Positions 43,220 to 50,515 of a stretch of 50,515 bases of DNA are shown here, piece after piece (positions within the stretch are counted from its first letter, which is position 1; every line of letters begins with the position of its first letter). This stretch comes from Saprospiraceae bacterium (GTDB lineage: Bacteria; Bacteroidota; Bacteroidia; Chitinophagales; Saprospiraceae). The notes under the pieces are model-generated. The model had not been told where the DNA came from. It worked only from the letters and a program-made list of their open reading frames with translations, and made no database searches. A program made the translations under genes and the position numbers. The stretch covers positions 1 through 50,515 of the forward strand of contig JABWBR010000078.1 of assembly GCA_013360405.1 (NCBI GenBank). The letters are read 5' to 3'.

Positions 43220-43915
43220 ATGCACTGCATCATCATCGAAGACCAGCCGCCTGCGCAGCGCATTTTAAAAAAATACATCGAAGACATCGGGACTTTACAC
43301 CTGAAAGCCACCTTTGCCGACGCCATCCAAGCTTTAGATTATTTAAAAACAGAAGAAGTAGACCTGATTTTTCTGGATATTCACCTACCCAAAATCTCCG
43401 GCCTCGATTTTCTGAAAACCGTTGCCAACCCGCCGCATATCATCCTCACCACGGCATTTCCCGATTATGCTTTGGAGAGCTACGAATTTAATGTGGTTGA
43501 TTATTTGTTAAAGCCGTTTTCTTTTCAGCGGTTCGTCAAGGCCGTAGCCAAAGTGCCGGTCAAAATCACCCCGGCGCCGATGCAGGCTACTGCGGAAAAC
43601 CCTCGCCGGGAAATATTCCTCAAATCGGGTTACGAGCACATCAAAATCACCGTAGACGACATCCTTTACCTCAAGTCCGACACCGACTACACCGAGTTAT
43701 TCCTGGCCGACAAAAAACACCTGTCCTCCGAGCCCCTGCGATATTGGGAAGAAATGCTCGACCCCCGGCAGTTTGTGCGCGTACACAAGTCGTACATCGT
43801 AAATACCGCAAAAATTGAAAAATTGTCGGGTAATCAGTTGTTTTTGACCGATGGGAAAGTAATTCCGGTGGGGCGGGCTTATAAGGAGGAGTTTTTGCGG
43901 GGGTTTGTGAGGTAG
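43220..43915 (+). CDS. LytTR response regulator
   Basis: A 231-residue regulator. The receiver domain spans 1-~115, with acidic pair Glu7/Asp8, phosphoacceptor Asp53 (FLDIHLP), Thr77 and Lys98 (LLKPF). A linker and a LytTR DNA-binding domain (~130-231: EIFLKSGYEHIKITVDDILYLKSDTDYTELF; FVRVHKSYIVNTAKIEKL) follow. It starts 2 bp after the kinase stop, so the two form a classical LytS/LytT pair. Target genes cannot be read from the window; the neighbouring outer-membrane receptor gene, divergent from the pair, is a plausible target. Confidence 0.95.
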   Translation: MHCIIIEDQPPAQRILKKYIEDIGTLHLKATFADAIQALDYLKTEEVDLIFLDIHLPKISGLDFLKTVANPPHIILTTAFPDYALESYEFNVVDYLLKPFSFQRFVKAVAKVPVKITPAPMQATAENPRREIFLKSGYEHIKITVDDILYLKSDTDYTELFLADKKHLSSEPLRYWEEMLDPRQFVRVHKSYIVNTAKIEKLSGNQLFLTDGKVIPVGRAYKEEFLRGFVR

Positions 43916-43960
43916 GGAAGAAGTAGGTCTTGTAGTAATTTTATTGTAGGTTTAAAAATA

Positions 43961-44008
43961 GTTGCAAAAAAGACTGCTTTTACATATATTAGCAGTAGTT
44001 TTCGCAAC
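43961..44008 (+). promoter_or_regulatory. 18-bp inverted repeat over the AbiEi promoter
   Basis: GTTGCAAAAAAGACTGCT (43961-43978) and AGCAGTAGTTTTCGCAAC (43991-44008) pair at 15 of 18 positions across a 12-base spacer, and end one base before the ATG. AbiEi antitoxins bind such inverted repeats to repress their own operon; the spacer holds TATATT-like promoter sequence. Confidence 0.7.
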
Positions 44009-44009
44009 A

Positions 44010-44603
44010 ATGAATCAAAATCATCAAATACTACGGCTATTTGGGCAAAACAAGGGATATGCCCGGACAAGGGATCTCCTGGACGTGGGTTTGCACCATC
44101 ATTATCTGGATATACTTGTCCAGGAGGGGGTCATTATAAAAATAAAACGAGGGCTATACCGCCTTGCTTCCCTCGACATAGCAGATGAATTGGAAGAAGT
44201 CAGCCGTATAGTACCTGAAGGCGTGATCTGTCTCTTTTCCGCCTGGAATTACTACGAGCTTTCCGACTTTGTCCCCCCTGAGTACCATATCGCCATCGAG
44301 AAATCGAGGAAAGTCGCCCTGCCCGATTATCCGCCCATCAGACTATACTATTGGAGCGAAAAATACTGGCATATCGGCATCACGGAAGTCACCATCGGAG
44401 AAACGCGGCTAAAAATTTACGAAAAAGAAAAAGCGGTTTGCGACGCCATCCGGTTCCGGAACAAAATCGGCAGGGATGTAGAAAAAGAAGTGCTAAAGAA
44501 CTACCTCAAAGAAAAAGGTCGGGATATTGAGCGGTTGCTGCATTTTGCGCGCTTGCTGCGGGTGGAAGAACAAATGAAAACTTATTTGACTGTTTTGCTA
44601 TGA
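44010..44603 (+). CDS. AbiEi-family antitoxin (toxin lost)
   Basis: A 197-residue protein with an N-terminal winged helix (LFGQNKGYARTRDLLDVGLHHHYLDILVQEGVIIKIKRGLYRL, given as a run of short helices, residues ~8-52) and a C-terminal AbiEi effector domain (PEGVICLFSAWNYYELSDFVPPEYHIAI; KIYEKEKAVCDAIRFRNKIGRDVEKEVLKNYL). Start 44010 is chosen over 43962 because an operator-like repeat ends just before it. Its TGA overlaps an ATG (44600-44603) that opens a short remnant of the AbiEii toxin, so the system has lost its toxic half. Confidence 0.85.
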   Translation: MNQNHQILRLFGQNKGYARTRDLLDVGLHHHYLDILVQEGVIIKIKRGLYRLASLDIADELEEVSRIVPEGVICLFSAWNYYELSDFVPPEYHIAIEKSRKVALPDYPPIRLYYWSEKYWHIGITEVTIGETRLKIYEKEKAVCDAIRFRNKIGRDVEKEVLKNYLKEKGRDIERLLHFARLLRVEEQMKTYLTVLL

Positions 44604-44668
44604 GTGAAAAGAAGAACACAGTGGCGTTGGTAAAAACTGGAGTTCTCTCAAGTCATGGGCGTCATTGA
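44600..44668 (+). pseudogene. N-terminal remnant of an AbiEii toxin
   Basis: A 22-codon frame begins at the ATGA overlap with the antitoxin, in the coupling arrangement normal for abiEi-abiEii. Its sequence starts MSEKKNTVALVKTGVL, which recalls the KNTAASVKxRLLN opening of Bacteroidota AbiEii nucleotidyltransferases, and then runs into a stop. The following ~100 bp to 44771 are noncoding. The nucleotidyltransferase core is missing. Confidence 0.6.
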
Positions 44669-44771
44669 TGCTCGATTGAAGCCTATTTATCTTAGGTTGA
44701 GATGAATTAGTGGGTTTACATCTGCTGTCATTGTATAGTTGTCTGAATCGCAGATTTGGAGGATTAATGGA

Positions 44772-45830
44772 TTAAGCAGATTGGGTTTTGATTCCCTTGG
44801 CCGTTACCTCGTCACCACCTGCTGAATCAGAGAGTGGCAGGGCTTCGCGGAGGATGGCTTCCTGTTCCAATGGCAGCGTCCATTGCACAGCAAAGTCGTC
44901 AGCTTCCTGTTCTTTTTGCCTGTCCTTGTCGGAGTAGTCAATGTCTTCCAGGAAGATCTCTTTTTTGCCGTGCAGCAGGATATGGCCTAACTCGTGGAAA
45001 AAGGAAAACCAAAAGCTGTCGTGGCGCTGGTAGCGGTTGGAGAGTTGGATCAGGGGATTGTCGTGCACCCAGCGGGCGGCGCCGCTGATGGGGGCTTTGG
45101 GGAGATTGGGCGTGACGACGACTTTTACGCCTGCTTGCAGACATAAGGCCTGCGCCTGCTGGAAGAAATCAGAAGGGTTCTCGGCCATCAGCCGCTTCAA
45201 CTGGGGCAATGCGGCTTTTAATTTTTTCTCGTCATAGGATGGCGCTTGCATTTGTCCGGCCTGTATTTCGCCTCTTCGCAGCCAGGCGGATAAAGCGTGG
45301 GGCGTTTTGGTAGGCGCCAAAGAAATGCGGAACGTGGTTTTTAATTTGGCATGAAGAAAAAAATCTTCCCATGCACCGGCGACGGCGATGCCGAAAAAGT
45401 CGAATAAGGCGTGTACTTTCTCCGAAGCAGATTTAGCCGGCGGCACCCAGCCGAGTTGGGCCATTTGGGGGTAGGGAAATGCTTTCGCCCAGTCTGTGGC
45501 CTGTTCTATTTCTTGTTCTTGTTTATGCCGTGCAAGCGCTTCGTCGTAGTGGTATTGCCGCTGCAACCAAAAGCGTGCGGGGATTTTCAGCACGTTTTCG
45601 AATTGTACGGCCATATCGGGCGTGATGGAACTATTGCCGTTCAGGACTTCCGAAATCGTTTTCTCCGGTTTCCCCGTCCGTACGGCAAATTCTTTGGGCC
45701 CCATCTGTAGCTCCTCGAGTTTTTCCCGGAGTGTCTCGCCGGGGTGGGAGACGGTTAGCGGATTGTATTGATTATGGAGGAGGTCGCCGGCAGTTTTCAT
45801 CAGTTTTTTGTCTTTGAAGGTTATGTTCAT
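44772..45830 (-). CDS. HigA-like HTH protein with ImmA/IrrE metalloprotease
   Basis: A 352-residue two-domain protein. Residues ~20-90 are a HigA/VapI-type helix-turn-helix (PLTVSHPGETLREKLEELQMGPKEFAVRTG; ISEVLNGNSSITPDMAVQFENVLKIPARFWL). Residues ~240-340 are an ImmA/IrrE-type peptidase with HELGH in SFFHELGHILLHGKK and a downstream KEQEADDFA glutamate as third zinc ligand. Such proteins cut or displace a partner repressor/antitoxin, or act as self-contained regulators. Start 45830 is used (reading from 46067 would run through the operator). No HigB-like toxin is adjacent. A strong palindrome lies just upstream. Confidence 0.88.
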   Translation of the reverse strand: MNITFKDKKLMKTAGDLLHNQYNPLTVSHPGETLREKLEELQMGPKEFAVRTGKPEKTISEVLNGNSSITPDMAVQFENVLKIPARFWLQRQYHYDEALARHKQEQEIEQATDWAKAFPYPQMAQLGWVPPAKSASEKVHALFDFFGIAVAGAWEDFFLHAKLKTTFRISLAPTKTPHALSAWLRRGEIQAGQMQAPSYDEKKLKAALPQLKRLMAENPSDFFQQAQALCLQAGVKVVVTPNLPKAPISGAARWVHDNPLIQLSNRYQRHDSFWFSFFHELGHILLHGKKEIFLEDIDYSDKDRQKEQEADDFAVQWTLPLEQEAILREALPLSDSAGGDEVTAKGIKTQSA

Positions 45831-45849
45831 TGCAAGTTCACAATTTTTA

Positions 45850-45878
45850 TTTACATTAAGTGTTAATTTTAATGTAAA
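45850..45878 (-). promoter_or_regulatory. TTTACATTAA operator palindrome
   Basis: TTTACATTAA (45850-45859) and TTAATGTAAA (45869-45878) are perfect 10-bp arms around 9 bases. The symmetry extends outward with imperfect CAATTTTT / AAAAATTG and AGTTCA / TGAACT. It lies 20 bp before the HTH-protease start and 100 bp before the divergent Uma2 start; likely autoregulatory. Confidence 0.65.
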
Positions 45879-45977
45879 AATTGAACTCGAATTTGCAGTC
45901 CACTTCTCCCCTTGCACCCTTCCAAATCTATTCGTACCTTTAAACTGTTCTAACAGGATATGCAAGTTCGCAACGAG

Positions 45978-46550
45978 ATGGAAACTTTGTCCAAAAAAAT
46001 GACGTATGCCACTTTCCGGAAAATGGAGATCCCGGAAGGAGACACCTCTATTTACGAACTTATTCACGGAGAAGTAGTGAAACGAGCATCACCTAATACG
46101 CCCCACCAATGCGCAGCCAGACAACTGGTGTATGTGCTGGAACATTACAACCGCGAGAAGAAAGCGGGAGAACTCTTCTTTGCCCCCTACGACGTCTATT
46201 TCGACGAAGAAAACGCCGGCATCCAGCCCGACCTAGTGTTTGTGAGCAATGAGCGCAAATTTGTGGTGCGCGAAAACAACGGCATCGTGGGCGCCCCGGA
46301 TTTGATCGTGGAAATTATCTCCAAAAGCACGATAGATAAAGACAGAGTTATCAAAAAAGACCTCTACGAACAATTCGGCGTGCGCGAATACTGGATTGTG
46401 GACCCCCGCAACCGCAGTATCGAAGTATACCTGCTCGACAATAACCGCTACCGCCTCTTTTCTTTTGCCGCCGAAGAAGGCCCCATCAACTCGTCGGTCT
46501 TACCCGGGTTTGTGATGGAGGTGAATACCGTTTTTCCGGAGGAGGAATAA
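45978..46550 (+). CDS. Uma2-family (DUF820) restriction-endonuclease-fold protein
   Basis: A 190-residue PD-(D/E)xK-like protein of the Uma2 family, often in many copies in Bacteroidota and cyanobacteria. Motifs are YELIHGEVVKRASPN (near 26-40), GIQPDLVFVSNERK with the catalytic-type Asp, APDLIVEIISKST with the (E)xK-like pair, and DLYEQFGVREYWIVDPRNRSIEVYLL. An upstream in-frame ATG at 45960 is also possible. It is divergent from the HTH-protease gene. Biological role of the family is not settled. Confidence 0.87.
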   Translation: METLSKKMTYATFRKMEIPEGDTSIYELIHGEVVKRASPNTPHQCAARQLVYVLEHYNREKKAGELFFAPYDVYFDEENAGIQPDLVFVSNERKFVVRENNGIVGAPDLIVEIISKSTIDKDRVIKKDLYEQFGVREYWIVDPRNRSIEVYLLDNNRYRLFSFAAEEGPINSSVLPGFVMEVNTVFPEEE

Positions 46551-46560
46551 GTCAGTCCCG

Positions 46561-46607
46561 CGGCGCTCCCTCCCTCCCTCCCTCTCTCACTCTCTCCTCC
46601 CCCCTCA
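46561..46607. repeat. CCCTCCCT polypyrimidine run
   Basis: GCTCCCTCCCTCCCTCTCTC-type sequence begins 14 bp after the Uma2 stop. It is the pyrimidine strand of the GAGAGGGAG family. The rest of 46551-46696 shows no gene. Confidence 0.75.
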
Positions 46608-46696
46608 TGCAGCGAATCCCCGCCCATTCCGGTTTAGTCTTTGAAATCCGTTGACAGGCCTGTTGACCACATTTTTTCAGATTAAATCCGAACTGC

Positions 46697-48457
46697 ATGA
46701 AAAAGTTGTTTTTGTACTTACTCCTCGTGTTGGGTTTTGCGGCTTGTCGCAAAGACATGGAAGAAACTACTATCGTTGATACGGTGTATACGCCGCCGGT
46801 GATCAAGGTAAACGGCACTTTGGCCGGCCAGGTAACGGATGAAGGCGGACAGGCTATTGAAGGCGCCATAGTAAAGCTGGGCAGCCAGCAACAAACGACC
46901 AACGCCGACGGTTTTTTTGTCTTCCGCAATGTGGTGCTCGATGCCAACGGCACTTTTGTGAAGGTGGACCAACCCGGCTATTTCCATAGCTCTACCCGGA
47001 TTTTCCCGAAGGCTAACGCTGAAAATTACGTGCGGCTCGCGCTGATGCCCCGGCAAATCGCCGGACAGGTGAATTCGGCTAACGGCGGCACGGTAACAAC
47101 CAACGGCGGCGCCCGCGTGAAACTGCCCGCCAACGGCATGGTAACGGCTGACGGCAGCGCTTATAACGGCGAAGTACAGGTGGCCGCCCGATGGCTCAAC
47201 CCCTCCGACAGGAGTATGGCCCGCATTATGCCGGGCAACCTGCAAGGTATCGATAGCGACAGGGAAGAGGTGTCGCTGGCCTCATACGGCATGCTGGTAG
47301 TAGAACTCAGCAGTCCCGCCGGCGATCGCCTCAACCTGGGCCAGGGCGCCGAGGCGGAACTCATGTTCCCCATCCCGGCTTCGCTACGCAATAGCGCGCC
47401 GGCTTCAATCCCACTTTGGTATTTTGATGAAAATACGGGCCTGTGGCGCGAAGAAGGCAGCGCTACGCGGCAGGGCGACAACTATGTGGGGTCGGTAAGC
47501 CACTTTTCGTTTTGGAACTGCGATTATCCCTTCCCGCTGGTCAATATCGAGGGCCAATTGCTTACTGAAGCCGGCAACCCGCTCACTAATACCCTGGTGA
47601 TGATCGAAATGACTTCAACCAGTCAGGTGGGCAGCGGACTGACCAACGGAGACGGTATCTTTACCGGCAAAGTACCCGCCGGTGAAGCATTGATATTGCG
47701 GGTGTTGGATCATTGCGGCGATGTGGCCTACGAGCAAGCCATAGGGCCGTTTACCGACGATGCCAACCTCGGCGCTATCACCCTGGATGATCTTTCTGCG
47801 TCTATAACAAATGTGAGTGGCGCCCTGATCAACTGCGACGGCGACCCGCTACCCGGCGGACTGTTGCGCCTGAGCAATGAATGGGGCGGCACGCATTTTA
47901 TCCTCGCCGATGCCAACGGCCAGTTTTCCAAAGCCATCATGTATTGCAACGCCACCGAAATAAGCCTCAAGGGCTATGACCTGGCCAATAATGTGGAAAG
48001 TGTGGAATATACTTTTGCTATCGCATCTAATATTGACGCCGGCGATATTTCGGTGTGCGCCAATACCATCTCAGAATATATTCGCGTCAACCTCAATGGC
48101 GAAGAATACACGTATCTTGAGCCGCAGCTTTCGGGTACGCCTGGGGCGCTATTTGAAATAGGCAGTTTTACCCAGGATTCTATCTATACTTTCAATTTTA
48201 CCTTTCCTGTTGGCGCCCCAGGAGTTTATAACGGCGCAGGAGTCCGATTTACTTATTTCATTTTGCAGCCCGACTATTTTGGCGGCTATTGCTTTAACCC
48301 TTGTAATTCCATGACCGTTACCGTCACCGAATTCGGTGGTGTCGGCGAATTTGTGCGGGGTACGTTCAACGGCACGATGGATTTTTACGACAACAACCAG
48401 CAGGAATTCCCGGATACGCCGGTGAGCGGAGAGTTTGCTGTCATTCGAACACAATAA
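46697..48457 (+). CDS. Large lipoprotein with CarboxypepD-like repeats
   Basis: A 586-residue surface lipoprotein: lipobox FAAC with Cys17. At least three beta-sandwich units of the carboxypeptidase regulatory type follow: GTLAGQVTDEGGQAIEGAIVKLG (near 40-60), VNIEGQLLTEAGNPLTNTLVMIEM (near 278-300) and ITNVSGALINCDGDPLPGGLLRL (near 370-392). Between the first two lies a segment (PLWYFDENTGLWREEGSATRQGDNYVGSVSHFSFWNCD, near 236-273) resembling the ZU5/UPA-like parts of Bacteroidota adhesins. No enzyme motif. Likely a surface scaffold or adhesin. The sigma/beta-barrel pair downstream may share regulation. Confidence 0.85.
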   Translation: MKKLFLYLLLVLGFAACRKDMEETTIVDTVYTPPVIKVNGTLAGQVTDEGGQAIEGAIVKLGSQQQTTNADGFFVFRNVVLDANGTFVKVDQPGYFHSSTRIFPKANAENYVRLALMPRQIAGQVNSANGGTVTTNGGARVKLPANGMVTADGSAYNGEVQVAARWLNPSDRSMARIMPGNLQGIDSDREEVSLASYGMLVVELSSPAGDRLNLGQGAEAELMFPIPASLRNSAPASIPLWYFDENTGLWREEGSATRQGDNYVGSVSHFSFWNCDYPFPLVNIEGQLLTEAGNPLTNTLVMIEMTSTSQVGSGLTNGDGIFTGKVPAGEALILRVLDHCGDVAYEQAIGPFTDDANLGAITLDDLSASITNVSGALINCDGDPLPGGLLRLSNEWGGTHFILADANGQFSKAIMYCNATEISLKGYDLANNVESVEYTFAIASNIDAGDISVCANTISEYIRVNLNGEEYTYLEPQLSGTPGALFEIGSFTQDSIYTFNFTFPVGAPGVYNGAGVRFTYFILQPDYFGGYCFNPCNSMTVTVTEFGGVGEFVRGTFNGTMDFYDNNQQEFPDTPVSGEFAVIRTQ

Positions 48458-48477
48458 AGCGCTTTAAATCCATTCTC

Positions 48478-49014
48478 TTGACAGAGTATGATATCATAAA
48501 AGGCTGCCAACAAGGCGTACCGCTTTACCAACGAGCGTTGGTAGAGCGGTATTCGCCGATGTTGATGACGGTGGCCAGGCGGTATGCCCCCAACCGTCAG
48601 GCAGCCGAAGACATTCTGCAGGAAGCTTTGCTCAAGATTTTCAGGGCCATCCCCAATTACGCGCCTACGGGCTCGTTTGAAGCCTGGATGCGGCGCATTG
48701 TGGTCACTACCGCCCTCCATGCGCTCGACAAAAGTTGGTATCGCCGCGAAAACGGCGAGTTGGACGCTGCGGAGGAGCCTTTTCTTTTGCCCGATGTGTA
48801 TGCCCGCTTAGGCGCCGAGGAGTTGTTGGCGCTTATCGCAAAATTGCCGGAGGGCTTTCGCCAAATTTTTAACCTGTACGTCATCGAACAGTATCCACAT
48901 ACCGAGATAGCCGTCATGCTGGGCATTACGGAAAGTACCTCGCGCTCGCAACTTACCCGCGCGCGAAAGCTGCTGCAAACTATGATTGCTGACCGCGAAA
49001 AAATAAAGATATGA
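48478..49014 (+). CDS. ECF RNA polymerase sigma factor
   Basis: A 178-residue extracytoplasmic-function sigma factor. Region 2 is near residues 10-80 (IIKGCQQGVPLYQRALVERYSPMLMTVARRY; EDILQEALLKIFRAIPNY; SFEAWMRRIVVTTALHALDK), and region 4 near 115-165 (IAKLPEGFRQIFNLYVIEQYPHTEIAVMLGITESTSRSQLTRARKLLQ). It starts at TTG 48478: the only nearby ATG is out of frame and the residues from TEYDIIKGC onward are typical of the family. The next gene overlaps by 4 bp (ATGA). No classical FecR is present; the downstream beta-barrel protein probably controls it. Confidence 0.92.
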   Translation: MTEYDIIKGCQQGVPLYQRALVERYSPMLMTVARRYAPNRQAAEDILQEALLKIFRAIPNYAPTGSFEAWMRRIVVTTALHALDKSWYRRENGELDAAEEPFLLPDVYARLGAEELLALIAKLPEGFRQIFNLYVIEQYPHTEIAVMLGITESTSRSQLTRARKLLQTMIADREKIKI

Positions 49015-50387
49015 GCGATCCACAATTTGACGATCACTTGCGCAATACGCTGTCAGGCCACCGCACGCCACTCGATACGGAGGCGCTGTGGGACCGCCTG
49101 TCGCCCCTGCTGGCCGAGGATAAAAAACGCCGGCGAGGCTTTTTCTGGTGGTGGGCAGGCGCCGCTGCTCTGGTGCTGGCCATGGGGCTGCTGTGGGCAA
49201 CTGGGTGGGAGGGAGAGAGGGTGAGAGGGAGAGAGGGAGAGAGGGTGAGAAAGGGTGACGTGGCGACTAATGTTGCCAGCTTAACAGATTCTTTAACCGC
49301 AGAGTTTCGCAGAGTTACACAGAGTAATCACAGAGATAAGAATGCCTCTGCGTACCCTCCGCGTAACTCTGCGAAACTCAGTGGTGAAAAAATATCGCCT
49401 GAGTTTTCCCCAAAGTTGACGACTTTAGACTTTGCGACTTTGGGACTGAACGACTATACGACTGTACGACCGGCCGATGACACCAACTCCCCTTTAGGGG
49501 CCGGGGGCGTGACTGGGGGAGGGAGAGAGGGAGAGAGGGAGAGAGGGAGAGAGGGGTGTGTGTGCCAGGCAAACGTTGTAGAAACGATCAAGATGCGAAA
49601 AGCCCAATTGACACGCGAACAGCAAAATATGCAGATTCCGGCGGCAATAATACCGCCACAGCCTGCAAAGAAAAAAACGACATTCGTGGTGCGCCCGGAG
49701 GCCGGTATGGGCTTAGTATTCAAAACATTGCAATCACATCCCGGCGATTCTTCCGATTACCGCCGGGCCCGCCTGGATACCGAAGACGCACTGGAATATG
49801 TGAGCGGTACTTTGCTGGGAGGGGTTCAACATTCATCGGGATTTTATGCGCTTGCGGGACTGGGTTATACTCGCATCAACGAGCGTTTTTATACCAGTGG
49901 TTCACGTACCGAATATGATTCAATCCCCGATGGTATTGTGGAAATCTATATTGATTCCAGTGGCGATTCTATAATAACCAGGGGTAGCGTGCCGGTGACA
50001 CGCTACATTACTTATCGCAAGCGGACCTACAACCGATACACCCTGCTGGATGTGCCGGTGCTGCTGGGTTATCAGTGGCGCCAAGATCGCTGGTCGCTGG
50101 GGGTTGAAGGGGGGGTATATGTCAACCTGGCTTTACAGTCCGGAGGCGATATTCTATCTGAAAACGGAGATATCATCAGCCTTCAGGATGCGGATAACGT
50201 CATGCGCCCGCGGATAGGACTGAGCTATTACGGAAGCCTGCGGCTTGGTTATACCCTCGGCGATAAAACGCAGATTAGCCTGGCGCCTTCAATGCGGGTA
50301 TTGCCAAGCTTTACAGCGGCGGATTACAGGTTAATCCAAAAATACACACTGATTGGGTTTAATGTAGGGCTAACGCGAAAGTTTTAG
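49011..50387 (+). CDS. Sigma-coupled beta-barrel protein with repeat-built linker
   Basis: A 458-residue protein in three parts. Residues 1-45 are a cytoplasmic helical stretch like anti-sigma N-termini (DDHLRNTLSGHRTPLDTEALWDRL, given in part). One membrane helix follows at ~47-64 (WWWAGAAALVLAMGLLWATG). Residues ~225-458 are an outer-membrane beta-barrel (GFYALAGLGYTRINERFY; WSLGVEGGVYVNLAL; GSLRLGYTLGDKTQISLAPSMRV). The ~120 residues between (65-185) are low complexity and are translated from dispersed DNA repeats at 49208-49252, 49292-49388 and 49484-49556. It is translationally coupled to the ECF sigma factor. It resembles Bacteroidota porin-family proteins with an inner-membrane anchor; an anti-sigma role is inference. 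Confidence 0.85.
   Translation: MSDPQFDDHLRNTLSGHRTPLDTEALWDRLSPLLAEDKKRRRGFFWWWAGAAALVLAMGLLWATGWEGERVRGREGERVRKGDVATNVASLTDSLTAEFRRVTQSNHRDKNASAYPPRNSAKLSGEKISPEFSPKLTTLDFATLGLNDYTTVRPADDTNSPLGAGGVTGGGREGERERGREGCVCQANVVETIKMRKAQLTREQQNMQIPAAIIPPQPAKKKTTFVVRPEAGMGLVFKTLQSHPGDSSDYRRARLDTEDALEYVSGTLLGGVQHSSGFYALAGLGYTRINERFYTSGSRTEYDSIPDGIVEIYIDSSGDSIITRGSVPVTRYITYRKRTYNRYTLLDVPVLLGYQWRQDRWSLGVEGGVYVNLALQSGGDILSENGDIISLQDADNVMRPRIGLSYYGSLRLGYTLGDKTQISLAPSMRVLPSFTAADYRLIQKYTLIGFNVGLTRKF
49208..49556. repeat. Cluster of dispersed repeats inside a coding region
   Basis: In order: GAGAGAGGGTGAGAGGGAG words (49208-49252); a CAGAG...CTCTG hairpin with arms 49292-49335 and 49346-49388 and AACCGC / GTGGTG ends; GACTTTGCGACTTTGGGACT-type words (49430-49474); CCCCTTTAGGGGCCGGGGGC (49487-49506); and a second GAGAGGGAGAGAGG run (49515-49556). 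Each belongs to a family found between genes elsewhere in the window, yet the reading frame stays open throughout. Confidence 0.88.
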
Positions 50388-50515
50388 AGGTTTTGGCGCC
50401 TGTATATGGGATTATTGTAACTGATTAGCGCTAAGATAAAGCATGGTTGAGATTAATTCCATGGATAAGGTAGGAATAAGAAACAATATGTAAATTTGGG
50501 TATGAATTTGCCACG

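Overview
The window reads as chromosome of a Bacteroidota bacterium, most likely from the Saprospirales/Chitinophagales side (the family-level placement is inference). Supporting signs are a TonB-linked outer-membrane receptor with a carboxypeptidase-like plug, LytS/LytTR signalling, a CzcA-type RND pump fused to its own TolC-like channel, an ECF sigma factor paired with a membrane-anchored beta-barrel protein, promoters of the TTTG / TAnnTTTG type, and weak or absent Shine-Dalgarno sequences. No rRNA, tRNA or CRISPR array was seen.

Layout. (1) 1-7817, AT-rich accessory region: three attC-like imperfect palindromes (64-152, 2001-2089, 3070-3159) separate minus-strand genes (GTPase plus partner, TPR protein, phospholipase-C-like protein). 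At the head of the array are a single GTTAGGC box (6093-6099), a 58-bp tandem repeat (6186-6438) and a tyrosine recombinase transcribed toward the array. This has the layout of an inverted-type integron, but the recombinase lacks the insertion typical of IntI. It is the best candidate for a little-described system here. (2) 7993-12193: GABA/omega-amino-acid operon of aminotransferase, semialdehyde dehydrogenase and NhaC-family transporter. (3) 12305-15050: toxin-antitoxin islet (mobile mystery A/B with Fic, a GIY-YIG protein, an orphan AbiEi antitoxin). (4) 15284-21380: divalent-metal efflux operon. (5) 21412-28779: ACMSD-like decarboxylase, a lipoprotein, a frameshifted AT-hook protein, a PhoA-type phosphatase, DprA and others. 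(6) 28839-36610: APC permease, DUF3089 lipoprotein, histidine kinase, ArsR-rhodanese/MFS operon, a kinase-like protein, an RlaP-like nucleotidyltransferase. (7) 36743-43915: two-subunit molybdenum hydroxylase, TonB-linked receptor, LytS/LytTR pair. (8) 43961-46550: AbiEi antitoxin with the remnant of its toxin, an HTH/ImmA protein, a Uma2 nuclease. (9) 46697-50387: large lipoprotein, ECF sigma factor, and a sigma-coupled beta-barrel protein.

A second theme is simple-sequence and palindromic repeats. Tandem runs of short words (GGTTGTCGG-like, GAGAGGG-like, CAGTCGG-like, a 35-mer and others) sit directly on the stop codons of many genes and often supply the stop codon. Similar repeats are translated in frame in three proteins, most strikingly in the linker of the last beta-barrel gene.
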